Positions 25,049 to 36,689 of a stretch of 64,000 nucleotides of DNA are shown in pieces; positions within the stretch are counted from its first letter, which is position 1, and every line of letters starts with the position of its first letter. Source of the stretch: Sciurus carolinensis (taxonomy: Eukaryota; Chordata; Mammalia; Rodentia; Sciuridae). A program made the position numbers and the translations under genes. The stretch is from positions 32,408,750 through 32,472,749 of the forward strand of contig NC_062215.1 of the NCBI RefSeq assembly GCF_902686445.1, in the 5' to 3' direction. The notes beneath the pieces are model-generated. The model saw only the letters and a list, made by a program, of their open reading frames with translations, did not search any database and was not told the DNA's origin.

Positions 25049-26683
25049 TTCCACCCCTGGTCCCCAAAAACTCATGCCTATCTCACAATGCAGAATGCAT
25101 TTAGTCCATCTTCAAGAGTTCCCATTGCCTAAAAGTCCAAATTCTCCTCTGAGACTCAAAGCAGACTCTTAACCATGTACCCCTGTAAAAATCAACAGCA
25201 AAGTACAGCCAGGCATGGTGGCATGTGGAGCAGCTTGGGAGGCTGAGGCAGAAGGATCTTGAGTTCAAAGCTAGCCTCAGTAACAGCGAGGCACTAAGCA
25301 ACTCAGTGAGACCCTGTTTCTATAAAATACCAAATAGGGTTGGCAATGATGGTTTGGTGGCCAAGTACCCCCACCCCCCAAAAAGCAAATTACATATATC
25401 CAATATACAATTGCATAGAGTAAACATTCCTATCCTAAAGGAGGAATAGGGGCATAGAAATAAGAGTTGGAACTAAAACAAAATCCAAACTTGGTTGAGC
25501 AAAAAGTTCCCATAAATCCACACAAAACATCTAGGACATATAATGGTGAGATGTGCTCTCCAAAGGGCTTCAGCAGTTGCACCCATTTGGCCTTGCTGAT
25601 TGTAGTGTTCATGGCCTCCCTCTTAGCCTGGCTCTCCCTGCAGCCAGCAACTTTCCTTATCAGACAGTCCATGTTATCGGCATCTCTTAATGTCTGGGGT
25701 CTCCATTCCAGTATAAGTTTTACTCTCACAGCTTCACATATTGCCTTCTTGGGGGCAGCCCACAGGGATTCCAACCTTGCTACACTTTGCCTGGCCTTCC
25801 AGACCTTCTTTGGAATCTCAGTGGAAACCTCTATGACCTCTTAACTCCAGCACCTGCACATTTCTGCAGAACCAGCACCACATGAATAATTCCAAAGTGT
25901 GCTGTCAGTTTGTGCAATAACTGGACCCCTGAAATCAGAGCTGCAGTAGCTTCTGAATGCCTGGTTCGCAGAACACAGTGAAACTACACCCCACGTGTTC
26001 AGGACACCCCCATGATCTTTTCTCAAAGGAATTTCCCCTTGTGTATTCTTGAGTCTGTAATAGCTGTGCTTGCAAATTCCTGAGATACCCTTGCGGCATC
26101 TTTCCTATTGTCTCTGCACAAAGTACTTAGCATCTCTTTCATGGATATAATCTCTTTAACAACCACACCTTCCATGGCCCCAATTTACAAGCCCTTTTCT
26201 GGCCAATCTGCAAGTTTTAAAAATCCTTCAGATCTGCTTTCTTCTCCCAATTCTTAAAGTAAATCTATCTAAAAACTGTCAGAAAAATCCATGCTACTGA
26301 CTGAATGCTGTGCTGCCTTAAAATTTCCTTCACTGGAGTAATTAGTCCATCATCTTTAAATTCAGTTTTACATAAAGTCTCAAGACCTGGGCAAAATGTA
26401 CACAGGTTCTTTGCCAGACTATAACATGAATTGCCACTCATCTTATTTCCAATAGAATTCTCATTCCTCTCTGAAACCTCATGGACACAGTTTTCATTGT
26501 CTGCGTTCTGGTCCTCTGAGCTTCCACCAGATTGCCTATTAAGCGCCACTTACACTTATACTATAGCTTCTCCAGCCTGTATCTCCAAACTTCAAACTCC
26601 TCCCACAAACCAGCTCCAAAGGCTTCTGAACCACATGGTCAGGTTGGTCACAGTAATGACCCCACTTTTGATACCAATACCTA
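25049..26683 (-). mobile_element. internal region of the MaLR-type provirus
   Basis: About 1.6 kb lies between the paired LTRs, including a B1-dID SINE at 25207-25387. Next to the 5' LTR the minus strand reads GGTATTGGTATCAAAAGTGG, similar to the start of MaLR internal regions. Only fragments of open frame remain (for example 26265-26549 and 25430-25774, minus strand). I recognise no intact gag or pol, and the length suits a non-autonomous MaLR. Confidence 0.8.
25207..25387 (+). mobile_element. B1-dID-type dimeric SINE inside the provirus
   Basis: The B1 half starts GCCAGGCATGGTGGC. A decayed ID half follows and ends in an A/C-rich tail. Confidence 0.8.
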
Positions 26684-27065
26684 TGTTAATCAACTTTCCA
26701 TTGCTGTGACAAAAATACCCCATAAAGAACATGTTAGAGGAGGAAAAGTTTATTTTAGCTCATGATTTCAGAGACTTAATCCATGGTGGGCCAACTCCAT
26801 TGCTCTGGACCCAATTTGAGGTAGAACATCATAGTAGAGGGGCATGTGGAGAAATACTGTTCCATCTATGGCAGCGAGGAACCGAGGTGGGAGGGGCTGA
26901 GAGAAGATGAACCCTTCCAGGTCATGCTCCTAGTGACCCACCTCCTCCAGCCACACCCCCCTGCCTCCAGTTACAACAGCTTTCATAATCCAGTCATTTC
27001 ACCTCTGATGAGTCCTGCATTAACACAGGAGCTTTCGAGGGACACCTCATATCCAAATCATGACT
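26684..27065 (-). mobile_element. 5' LTR of the MaLR-type provirus
   Basis: The right LTR on the plus strand, about 382 bp, from TGTTA at 26684 to a decayed TAACA end near 27065. It keeps an AATAAA poly(A) signal on the minus strand (TTTATT near 26748). It has diverged visibly from the partner LTR, so the insertion is not recent. Confidence 0.88.
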
Positions 27066-27095
27066 CTATCTAAAAAATAATTACAAAAGCAGCTG
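27066..27095 (+). mobile_element. B1-type SINE, A-rich tail beyond the provirus
   Basis: The A-rich 3' end of the SINE begun at 24572, displaced 2.4 kb by the LTR element. Confidence 0.6.
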
Positions 27096-27504
27096 GTAGA
27101 CCAGACTCAACCTCTGTCCATAGTGCGCCAAGTCCTGTCTTAGAACATGCAGTTGGAGATAGGGTGGGAGATAGCTTAAACAAAGTCACAAATAGCAACA
27201 GGAAGAAACTGAATTTTATGGCCTGGCTGATGTGAGTCTTGGAGGAGGTTTGCGCTGGAGAATGATCAGGCCCTGGTGAGTGATGGAGGGTTGACTTGGC
27301 TTCAGCCTCCTGGCCAGGTCCTCATGATTCCTGTTCAGTGAACATGTATGGAGTTTCCAGACCCTGTCCCAGGTGCAGGGAAGGCTGAGTAAGGCCAGTG
27401 AGATGCTTGCCTGGGTGGAGCTTGGACTCTGCCAAGTTCATGGCTCCTCGTGATTTAGCATGATCTGCCTGCCTTCCAGAGATCTCATCCCACTAAGCCC
27501 CTCA

Positions 27505-27838
27505 AAATTCCCAAGCGCTCCTCTCGCCTCTGTGCCATTGCACTTGCTGTTTTCTCCTCCTGGAATGCCTCACTCCACCTCAGACTCCTGCTGAGGTCCT
27601 CATCCCCGCTGAGGGTGCCACCCTGTGAAGCCTTTGCCTCCACCTTCCCTGTAGAGGCGAGCACTCCTTCTGGGTGTGCCCAGCACTCGGTGCCTGTCTT
27701 GACTCCTGAGCTTCCCTTGTGGCATCGGGATTCCTTGTTGATGAGCCTGTCACCTCTAGAAAACTGTGGGCTTCTCATACTGCTGCTCCCTAGCACCTGT
27801 CAGAGCCCTGGCACATCAAAGGGGCTCAGTGACTGTCT
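27505..27838 (+). repeat. L2 3' region
   Basis: About 330 bp in L2 order: GCCATTGCACTTGCTGTTTT, CTCCTGGAATGCCTCACTCC, then GCACATCAAAGGGGCTCAGTG before the TGAA tail. Confidence 0.8.
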
Positions 27839-27887
27839 GATGAATGAATGAATGAATGAATGAATGGATGAATCAATGAATGAATGA
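27839..27887. repeat. (TGAA)n microsatellite
   Basis: About 12 units with two interruptions, grown from the L2 3' tail. Confidence 0.95.
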
Positions 27888-27999
27888 CTGTATCTTTGGT
27901 AAAGGGGACGGGGTGCCCGAAGAAAGTTGGGAGACATCCAAATCAGAGGAAGGACGTCAGCTACCTGAGGGATCTAAATGCTTGGAAGATACAACAGAT

Positions 28000-28290
28000 C
28001 TTATTTATGGGCTTAAAACTCCTGTCCAAAATTATTTGTTGAGTGTGAACAATAATACAGTCTCTCCCTCTCTGCAACGCGGTGGTGAGGGCTCCTTTGT
28101 CTGATTAAGGGCTGTCGGGAGTGATTGATGGGTTCCCGCCGGACAGCTGAAACCTCTCTCCTCCTGACAGCACGAGCGATAGCTGAGCGGAAACTGACCC
28201 CAGCTGACACACTCGTCTTAAAATATCTCTGTTTCCCTGCGGCCCAGATAAAATAGCTGTCGCACTAAAAGTAAGGGCTCCCCTCGGGGG
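28000..28290. promoter_or_regulatory. candidate conserved non-coding element
   Basis: Repeat-free DNA that retains scattered CpGs outside any island and holds CAGATAAAATAG (GATA-type, 28245), paired CAGCTG/CAGCTGA E-boxes and GTCTTAAAATATCTCTG. These features suggest constraint. No coding frame of note. Confidence 0.3.
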
Positions 28291-28607
28291 GATGCTGGCT
28301 TCTCCCAGGACTGGTGGTGGAGGATCCTGTGATGTCAGAGTTCAGCTGGAGGCCAATCCAAAAGGACCCTAAGAAACCAGTCCTGGGTGAACTGTATTCT
28401 GGGGAGAAGCTTGGTGTCCCTGCTCTGCAGGCCCCGTCCAGGGAGAATGAGACACTGTATCAAAAACAAGAAGTGTTTATTGAGCACATATTGGCTCGTG
28501 GTGCTCTGTTCGCTCCAATCGGAGACAGTACCACGGAAACAGCCCTTCCTAGCGACACTGTACCACGGCAGGGATGATCATGGTCCCAGCCACACAGCGA
28601 AATGGGT

Positions 28608-29125
28608 CAAACAGATGTGAATTGTGTCCCCAGAAGATATGTTGAAGTCCTAACTGCCAGTATCTCAGACTGTGATCTTATTTGGAAATAGGGGTGTTGC
28701 TGATATAATTATCATGTGGTCATGCTGGAGGGAAGGCCTTGATCCAATGTGACTGGTGTCCTTATAAAAAGAGAAGAGGGGTGGGGACAAAAACGCGAGA
28801 GCAGAAGGATACCCAATGATGTGACCGAGTGAAGGGCTGTGGCTGCAGGTGAGAAGTGCCAGGGAATATCAAGCAGTGCCAAGGATGGCCAGCATGTCCC
28901 ATGTGCTGGGCACAGTCAAGGACGCTCCTCTCCCACAGGTTTTAGAGTGTCCTGCCGGCACCTTGGTTTTGGACTTCTCCAATATGGTGGAAAAGGTAGG
29001 GCAGGTCTGAATATCATTTCCATGTTATTGGTGAAGAAGTCAAAGTTTAGCTCTGGTTTCCAGAACATCCTGCTGCTTTAAACCACCCTGCTGGTTTTAT
29101 TTTATTACAGTAGCCCTAAAAAACG
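28608..29125 (+). mobile_element. MLT1-type (MaLR) LTR
   Basis: In order: GTGAATTGTGTCCCCAGAAG, GTGATCTTATTTGGAAATAG, CCAATGTGACTGGTGTCCTT and CGGCACCTTGGTTTTGGACTT, ending near TTACAGTAGCCCTA. Confidence 0.85.
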
Positions 29126-29459
29126 GCCTCTGGGGGCACATGTTACCGAGGTCCGGGAGGAGCAGAATCTGCAGGAAGAGGGCTGCCTGACAGGTGGGAG
29201 ACCCAGCTACTGCCAATCACTGTCCCTTGGGGAGGAAACTGGGCAAACAAATGCCCCAGCTCCTCTCTCCTTCCCTTCCTCTGACTTCCCCCCAGGGTCT
29301 CCCATCAACCAAAGTCAACAGGGAGCCCATGAACAAGAGGCAGAGGGTGATGCAATTTGCAGAAGTTGCTCTGTTTTAACAGCAGCTGGGGACTGCCCAG
29401 CACAGACTCAAGCCCGCTCCAGCATGCTCGCTCAGGAAGGGACCCAGAAGAAAGGAAGG

Positions 29460-29540
29460 AGGGCTGAGGGTGTAGCCCAGGGACAGAGCACTTGCCTAGC
29501 ACATGTAAGGACCTAGGTTCCATCAAAATAGGACAAAAAA
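29460..29540 (+). mobile_element. ID SINE, short or diverged
   Basis: GGGCTGAGGGTGTAGCCCAG, CAGAGCACTTGCCTAGCACA and an A-rich end. Confidence 0.85.
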
Positions 29541-30069
29541 GGGAGGAGGAAACATTTCTACTCTTTGGGGACCTGTGGTTTCATGAGGACACACAAATGA
29601 GTAAGGAAACACAAGAGGAGTCCTACATGCAACACAGAAACAAGTCTTCCAGAAAGGACTATGCTGTGGCCAGGGACACCTTTCCTCGGCTCCTCGCCTG
29701 AAGCCTCATTGTCCCCAATATAAAATGGGAATATTTCTTCCTTGCCAAGGAGTTACTAAAGAGAGAAATCACAGCCAACAGAAATAGGCCAGCAGTCAGG
29801 GTGACCTGGGAAAGAGGGTGTGAATGGGGTCCTGACCCAATGGACCCCAACAATTGAACAGTTGGGCCCAGGCTGGAGACAGAGAGAGGAAGTTGGGTCT
29901 GTAAGGTGGTGGCGGGGGATTCGATTCCACTGGCCTGAGAGCAGGCTGACAGAGCGCTCACCCCACCCTGCGCCCTTTACCCTGCAGACTCAGGAGGGGT
30001 CTGTCCCCAGAAGTCCCTGTCTGGGCCTTCTTTGTGGGACATAAGCTGCCCATCTAAGTCCATTGACCT

Positions 30070-30330
30070 CTGTCTCCCCTTCTGAGAGCTGGCGGGGGGC
30101 TGTGTCTGTCTTGTTTGCACTGTGTCTCGGGGGCACAGCACGGGTCCCCAGTAAATATTTTTTTTTAAATATTTTTTAGTTGTTAATGGACCTTTATTTT
30201 ATTTATTTATCTATATATAGTGCTGAGGATCAAACCCAGTGCCTCACACATGCCAGGCAAGTGCTCTACCACTGAGCCACAACCCCAACTCTCCGCCAGC
30301 AAATATTTATTGAACACATGAAATAGTAAG
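30070..30330 (+). repeat. L2 3' end, split by an ID
   Basis: CTGTGTCTGTCTTGTTTGCA, a GGCACAGCACG stretch, then after the ID AAATATTTATTGAACACATG: the L2 3' end in order. Confidence 0.72.
30161..30295 (-). mobile_element. ID SINE with a 13-bp target duplication
   Basis: A complete minus-strand ID flanked by CCAGTAAATATTT (30148-30160) and CCAGCAAATATTT (30296-30308), a target duplication with one mismatch. Confidence 0.93.
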
Positions 30331-31299
30331 ACCCCAGAGAGAGGGAAACACAGCCAAGGGGTGGTGCCTTGAAATAAAAATCCCGACCAGGTACCCCTGA
30401 GGTGGGCGGGGCAGGCCGGACAAGCAGCCCTAGCTTACAGGGGCACCTGGTGGAGGGAGGAACCCTTTATCTGGAATCCTCCACAGCCATGCCCCAGAGC
30501 TGCAGGCAGACCAGAACCAGAGAGAGCAATCATGTCCCCACTGCAGACTGTCGAGTTTCCTAGGTGCCATCTGCCCGAGGCAGGTGGTCTCCTGGAGTCT
30601 CAGCACAAAGGTCTCAGCAGGGTCCCAGAGTGGATCCGCAGGGCTTCTCAGGGCACTGGACAGATGGACTGAAGCCTGGGAGTGTGGGAATCCCTGCCAG
30701 GTCAGTAAAGGTCACAGGAATGGGGGACACCTGCTCCAGCAGACAGAGCAGCCAAGGAGAAGGTTCCTGAAGATTTGCAGACAGAGAGGCCTGTCCTCGC
30801 CTGCGTGCTTGACCACAAGACCGTCCTTCTCCAGCTAGGACTTATGCTGAGGCTTAATTAGAACTTGTTACTCACGCACCTTCCCCGGGAGACGGCCGAG
30901 TTGGACGACAAAGGAAATGAAACTCTCGCTTCAGATGGCTCATCCTGTCTGTCAGGAAATTTCAAACTCACAAACAATAATACTCTGGACTGTGGCAGGC
31001 TGGTGCCTCCCTGGGGCTCAGCCTGCTCTGCAGCTCTCTCAGGCCTGCGCTGGGCACACAGCAGCCTTTGCAAGAGGTCATCCCAGCCACCCAGGGACTG
31101 GCTCAAGGTCACCCAGCAGAGAGTTTGTGGTTGTGGACTCTGCTATTGTGGACTCCTTCCCAACATTTTAAAGATGTTCCAAAAGGGGACACCAAGAATA
31201 AAACTGACAGGTTTCCTTTCTAATCATCTTCTGCTGGGAGCTAAGACCCTGTATAAATCATCAGGGCAGCAGCTATGAATTGATTGTAATTATTCTCCT

Positions 31300-31478
31300 T
31301 TTATTTTTTTAATACTGGAGATTGAACCCATGGGCCCTCTACCATTGAGCTACATCCCAGTCCTTTTTATTTTTTATTTTGATACAGGATCTCACTAAGT
31401 TGCTGAGACTGGCTTCAAACTTGCAATCCTCCTGCCTCAGCCTCCTGAGTAGCTGGGATTTCAGACCATCTCACCCAG
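31300..31478 (-). mobile_element. B1-dID-type SINE in a MIR
   Basis: The minus strand reads from a B1 start near CTGGGTGAGATGGTCTGAAA to the ID half with ATGTAGCTCAATGGTAGAGG. The flanking TTTATTTT stretches probably derive from target duplication. Confidence 0.9.
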
Positions 31479-31484
31479 TTTATT

Positions 31485-31605
31485 TTCACTTTTCATAAGG
31501 AAAAACCAAGACTAGAGAGTTTGTTCAAGGTCACGCAGCTAGAATGAGAACTTGAACCCAGATGGCCCAACATCAGAGCCTGAGCTCTTAGACCCCTTAC
31601 TCTCC
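31485..31605 (-). repeat. MIR, right of a SINE
   Basis: TTGTTCAAGGTCACGCAGCT and GAACTTGAACCCAGATGGCC form a reverse MIR core and end; the other part lies left of the SINE. Confidence 0.75.
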
Positions 31606-32109
31606 TTATCTATTCCAGATAAAGAGGCAGGAGACCTGGAGGTCTATCCATTTGCCTCTGCCAAGAAGCACAGATTGCTTCTGGAAGCCTTCAGCAAAGG
31701 GCACCCCCCACATCCCAGAGACAGGCTATCCAGGAGCTCAGGGGCAGCTGTGGGCATCAGGGGCTGGGGCCGTATCCTTGCATCTGCCCCAGGCTGGCCT
31801 GCTTGCTGCTGAGAGCAGGGAGTGGGTGCTGGCTCAGGCATCTCTGCAGACCTCGGTCCCACGTCTTGAGGTGGACATTCAGAATGGACCAAGGGGTTAG
31901 AACAGGACAGCAGTTGGGGATGGCATGACCCAGAGAAGCAGGGCCATGCTTTAGAGACCCCTTTCCAATAGCAGGGCACAAACTCACTGGAGTTGTTGCA
32001 GAACCGGGCAGGAATGAGTGGCTGTGAATGACCTTGGTGGCCTTAGGATGCTCCAAAGCAGGAGAGATCCAGTGTGGTGCTGACTGGAAGAACAGAGCTT
32101 CCTTGTCAG

Positions 32110-32255
32110 TTGTTGGTCTAGGAGTAAAAAGACATGATCCAGGTCCTGGCTCCCATTTAGCTACTTGTGGAGCCTGGGCAGACTCCTTCTTTCCTGGGCG
32201 CCTCAGTTTCCTCATCTGGACAATGCAGGTGACCAACCCTCATTCAGCATGGTGA
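32110..32255 (+). repeat. MIR
   Basis: GGGCAGACTCCTTCTTTCCTG, then GCCTCAGTTTCCTCATCTGG: MIR sense core. Confidence 0.75.
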
Positions 32256-32935
32256 GGAGGAGGGAGTATGCAGCATGTGGGCCTGAACCCATGTGCACAG
32301 GCCTTAGGGACCAGAGGCCGGGGAGAAGAGGCACTTATAGTTCCACGGTTGGGTTTAGCCTTTTAGTGAACCTGTGTCCTGGGGTTGTGAACTGCACAAG
32401 AGCTTCTCAGGTTTTCAACCCCCTAAGTGACACAGGAAGGTAGTTGGTCTGGTGCTGGTTCTTTCCGTTCACCTTGGCAGTTTAGGCTCTAGTAAACCCC
32501 AGCAGGCTGGACTGGTGAACTAGTTTCCCCTAAGAACAGGGTTTGGTGGGAACAGAAAGTTCTGGGTATTTCTGGGGACCTTCTTTTCCTCTGTTCACTG
32601 TGAGAACCAGGTCTGTTGTGGCCTTCTATGATTGGGTCCCCTGGTCCTCTGACCTCTGGTGCCTGTCCACACTGAGCCCCCACCAACTCACAAATTGAGG
32701 TTTAGGTTCACCCACCCCAGCACTGGCTTCCAGAGGTTTCCACTGGTAGGTTGTCATTCTTGGGACTACCTGTCTATCTATACAATTCAGGGCAGCAGTT
32801 TTCCCTGAGACCTCAATTCTAGGATGCGTCTAATAAGAGTCGTTGGTTTCCGCTTGTTCAGTTCTTTGCCTGTTGGGATGGAATGATAGCTCCCAATCTC
32901 CCCCTCACTCTAAGCTCATAGAAAGGCCTTACGTG

Positions 32936-33150
32936 AGCCGGGCATGGTGGCACACGCCTGGAATCCCAGCGGCTCGGGAGGCTGAGGCAGGAGGATCGTG
33001 AGTTCAAAGCCAGCCTCACCACCTAGCAAGGTGCTAAGCAACTCTGAGACCCTGTCTCTCAATAAAATACAAAAACGGGCTGGGGATGTGGCTCAGATGG
33101 GGCTGGGCTCAATCCCTAGTACCAAAACAAACAAACAAACAAAAAAGAAT
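32936..33150 (+). mobile_element. B1-dID-type SINE, well preserved
   Basis: B1 half GAGCCGGGCATGGTGGCACA to CCCTGTCTCTCAATAAAATA, then ID half GGGCTGGGGATGTGGCTCAG and a CAAA-repeat tail. This copy shows the dimer most clearly. Confidence 0.95.
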
Positions 33151-33184
33151 GACCTTGCATGGTGCGCTGACTCCAGTGGACCAG

Positions 33185-33335
33185 GGTATTCATTAAGTGT
33201 CCTCTCTGTGCCAGGCATGGACCTAAGTTTCCTGTTCTTCGTCTCCTGTGTTCCTCACAACCCAGAAGGAAAATGGTCACAAAATTCATTTCCAGGCCAG
33301 GAAACTGAAGTCTAGACTGGCCATGCAGCTGCTGG
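33185..33335 (-). repeat. MIR
   Basis: TCATTAAGTGTCCTCTCTGT, GCCAGGCATGGACCTAAG and CCAGGCCAGGAAACTGAAGT. Confidence 0.72.
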
Positions 33336-34744
33336 GGCTTCCACCTGCTCCTGACTGTCCCTGCCTGCTCGCTTCCCTCCCCCTAACACCCTCTGTTCAG
33401 TCAAGCACACAGACCTGTTCCCGGTCCCAAGAGGAGGCTCTGGAGCAGCTCCATCTGTGCTTGGGGGAGGGTTAGCCGCTCCCTTAATGGCAGGGGGGCA
33501 CCAGAGACTCCTGACTGCAGGGTCCAGTTACCGGGAAACATGCTCAAATGGTGCATTATAGTTCTACAAATCCAGCCCTGCTCTTGCCCTCGGTGGAGTA
33601 CAGAATCCCCGGGGCAGGCCGCCATCCTGCACAGACCCATTTGTCATGGGAATTGATTTTTTAAAAAATTAAAAAGTCGGGCTGACGACTTGATTACGTT
33701 TTTTTTGAAGAAGAGAAGTACGGCCACCTGTCTCTGCTACCCTGGGCTTGACTGGACCCTAGGAAGTGCTGAGTCCTCGTCCCCACACAGGAGTGCCCTG
33801 AGGAGTACCAGGAGATGCCAAAGGCTGGAGATGGTGAGGGGAGTTGTGGGTGTCGAAATGGTGGAAAAGCAGGGTTTCCTGAGCCCGTGGTCTTGGGGCT
33901 GTGATGTGGCCTCTGCCCATAACTGCCAGCCTTCCAGGAGGAAACAGAGTCACCATGGAGCATTTGTTCCACTGTGATCCAGCTCACCAGGGGCTGCAAA
34001 CCAAGGCTGCTCCATTGTCAGGGTCAGAGCCCACAAAACAACTGGGTCAGTTTCTGAGCAGAACTCTCCCAGCCCAACGGGCAATGGAGCAAGTTCTGGG
34101 AAGTGGAGGGCAGGATGGGAGGGGGTGGCCTTAGGGGTTCACCTGCCCCATCAGTGCGGGAATGGAGTGTAGCCACTCTGCCTGCCCCTGCGTAGTGTGT
34201 GTCACCGTGGACCCCAAGCAAGGCAGCTGTGGTGCTTGTGTCCCATGCACAGCGAGCTGCATTTATCCCCAGATCCTGAGAGTCCCAGCGTCTCTCACCA
34301 TTGAGCCGTACCCCATCATTCAACAGAGAAGGGACTTGCCCATTTTGGCAACAATGACAATTGCCAATGCTGTGACCAACCCATTTCTTGACCCCTAGAT
34401 GGCAAGAGGGAATAGTATCAGCCACCATCCTTGGCCCACCAGAACAGTGACATTTGTCAGGGCAAGGAGCCAGACTGACCTTGCCTCCAGCAGGGACATT
34501 GAGGCCTCTGACAGTCCCTCCTCTCAGCCACCTCACCCAGAGCCCCAGTTTCAGGTCCTCACATCTTCTGGAGTTGGCCAGGAGAAGGCTCCTCAGCACC
34601 CCGCAACCCTAGACACATGCGGGTCTCACAGCCTAGCTCTGGAGCCCAACCCCTCTCTCACTCCAGCAGAGGGTGCAAGCCCAGGACGGACAGAGCGGAA
34701 GCACCCAGCCTGCCGTCCAGTTCGTACCCAGCTCTGCGCAACCT
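33336..34744. other. unassigned DNA with the window's longest open frame
   Basis: The 191-residue minus frame at 34024-34599 opens at GTG, not ATG, and has no recognisable domain. A small palindrome cluster lies at 33653-33691. No gene is supported. Confidence 0.45.
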
Positions 34745-35060
34745 ACCTGAGCATCTAAAGCTTGCCAGGTGCAGGAATACTAAGAGGTAAGAATAGCCCA
34801 GAAACTTCTCCTAAAGGGCTCATGGTCTGATGACTGCAGGTGGCTGCAGATTGCAGATCGCAACAGGGCATTGAAAAGGACAAGAGGCAGGAAGGCCAAG
34901 GTGCTCTGGCAGCACAAGTCTCTCTGGTCAGGAGCAGAAGTGGCCCAGAAAGGCTTCCTTCAAGAGCTGCCTCTGAGAGCAGGTGGAAGAGTTAGCAGCT
35001 CTGATGGTGTGGCCTGAGGCAGGGACAAGGGAGAAGCAACAGTAGGCAAAAGCGGAGCAG
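34745..35060 (-). repeat. L2 fragment, low confidence
   Basis: AAAGGGCTCATGGTCTGATG and GAAAGGCTTCCTTCAAGAGC resemble the reverse L2 3' region. Confidence 0.5.
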
Positions 35061-35527
35061 TAGGAAAGAACATGGTGTCTTAGAGGACAGGAGGAGGACT
35101 GTGCATTGAACTGAGAAGGCGGAGTGAGGAATGGCGTAAGGCAGGGCTCAGGAGGGAGGTGGGGCCAAGGCCGTAAAGCCTGGCCAGGCTTCCATGTTTA
35201 TGGACAGCAGAGTGAGCAGGGCCTGTGGTCCCTACCGATTTCACCCTCTGCGGCCCTTTTGCCCCAAATGGACACTGTTCCTTTGCCAACCATGTGCTCC
35301 CAAAGGGGCCCCAAGGCTGGAGCTGTCACATAGCCTTGTCCAAGATCACTCTACATCGGGCGTCTGAGACCAGATGGCTCATCTGTTGCCCTTCTCAGCC
35401 TGTCCAGCTGTGAAGACTCCATGGATCTCTTTCAATCCAGGGAAAGATATGTGGACAGGGCACAGTCGAATGTCAGACCCCCCAAAAACGTGGAAAATTT
35501 CCACCAGGGATTTGGTAGAGCTGACCA

Positions 35528-35735
35528 CCTTACACCAACATTTGTCAACCCCAAGGGCTACACATTACAATCATCAGGCTTTTTCTCCCAAATACCAATG
35601 CTTGGGCCCTCCCCAGACCAATTATATATGCTCTCAGGGTGAGGCCTGGACACAAGTATTTTTTTTTTTTTTTAGACACTCCCTTGATGAGCCAAGGCTG
35701 AGGTGGCCAAGGCTGAGAACCACCAACTACATCAG
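35528..35735. repeat. MER5-type hAT DNA repeat
   Basis: ATTACAATCATCAGGCTTTT, GGGTGAGGCCTGGACACAAG and CCAAGGCTGAGAACCACC match the pattern of short Charlie-related repeats. A T run at 35659 is internal. Confidence 0.68.
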
Positions 35736-35921
35736 CCAACTCAGATTCCGTTTCCCGGTGTCCCCCATTCCTCCTGACCTCTGCTGGCTCTCTTCTTCCC
35801 ACCCTTGTTTCTCGTCCCCTTCTCCAAGGCTGACTCCTCTGCTAAGTTTTGAATCTTATCCCTCCCATTGCCTGGAGGACAAGACTCCAAAGAAAATGAT
35901 GATAATAATACAATAAAGAAC

Positions 35922-36110
35922 AGCAGCTAATATTCCTGGAGTGCTTAGTATGTCCCAGGCATAAGGATCATCCCATTGAGATCTGGTTCTCGGTATGATC
36001 CTTAACTGTAGGTACTATCATGGTCTTTCTTTTCAGGTGAAGAAACTGAAGTTCAGGGAGGTTAAGTAAAAACTCAAAGCCCCTGTACCTCCAGGTGGCA
36101 GGGCCAGGCC
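35922..36110 (-). repeat. MIR
   Basis: AGCAGCTAATATTCCTGGAG, TGTAGGTACTATCATGG, AGGTGAAGAAACTGAAGTTC. Confidence 0.82.
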
Positions 36111-36689
36111 CTGGGGCACTATGACCCCAATATGTAGTCGTCCTTAGCCATCATGGAGACCACCTCTCCAGCACTTGCTTCTCCTGTGTCAACTTCCATG
36201 ACCTGGCACCCCCTTAGCAGGTGATTTCTCTGTGTTCTCAGGCTTTTTCGAGTTGGTCCCTAAGCTCTGGGCTGCAAGCCCCAGAGCAAACAAAGCTCCT
36301 GTGTCCTCTGGGTCTCCATAAGGTAGATGCTTGTGTTGCGTGAGCACTGGGCCCGCAGGGATCTGAGATAGCTTTGTCATCTCCCGTTTACCTGTCAGTC
36401 ACCCCTACCACCTGGTGAGTCCTTCAAGGGAGCACCTGTGGCTTTATTTTGATGAAGGAGAAAAGGTCATTTAACTTAAATAAACACGTTTCCCTCAAAC
36501 CTCCTGCCCCCGGCTTGTGAAAGGCTCCACTGTGTGATGGCTGCCTGATGTCAAAAGCATGCAGCTGCTTGCACATAGTCACTCCATCCCCACCAGTTCC
36601 CTCTTGCTTGCCGGGGCTTTGCGACATGAGGATGATCAGAAAGATGCCTGTCGTTTCCTTCCCTGGTTAGAAGAAACTAGGGGGGTGCG

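Noticed and set aside
25430..26549. Provirus internal frames as gag remnants
   Set aside because: Short, broken and without a motif I can name; described only as internal region.
34024..34599. 191-residue minus-strand open frame, the longest in the window
   Set aside because: It opens at GTG, not ATG, has no recognisable domain and overlaps plus-strand frames. No splice or promoter context.
35374..35916. 180-residue plus-strand frame
   Set aside because: It includes a poly-Phe run from a T tract inside a MER5-type repeat.
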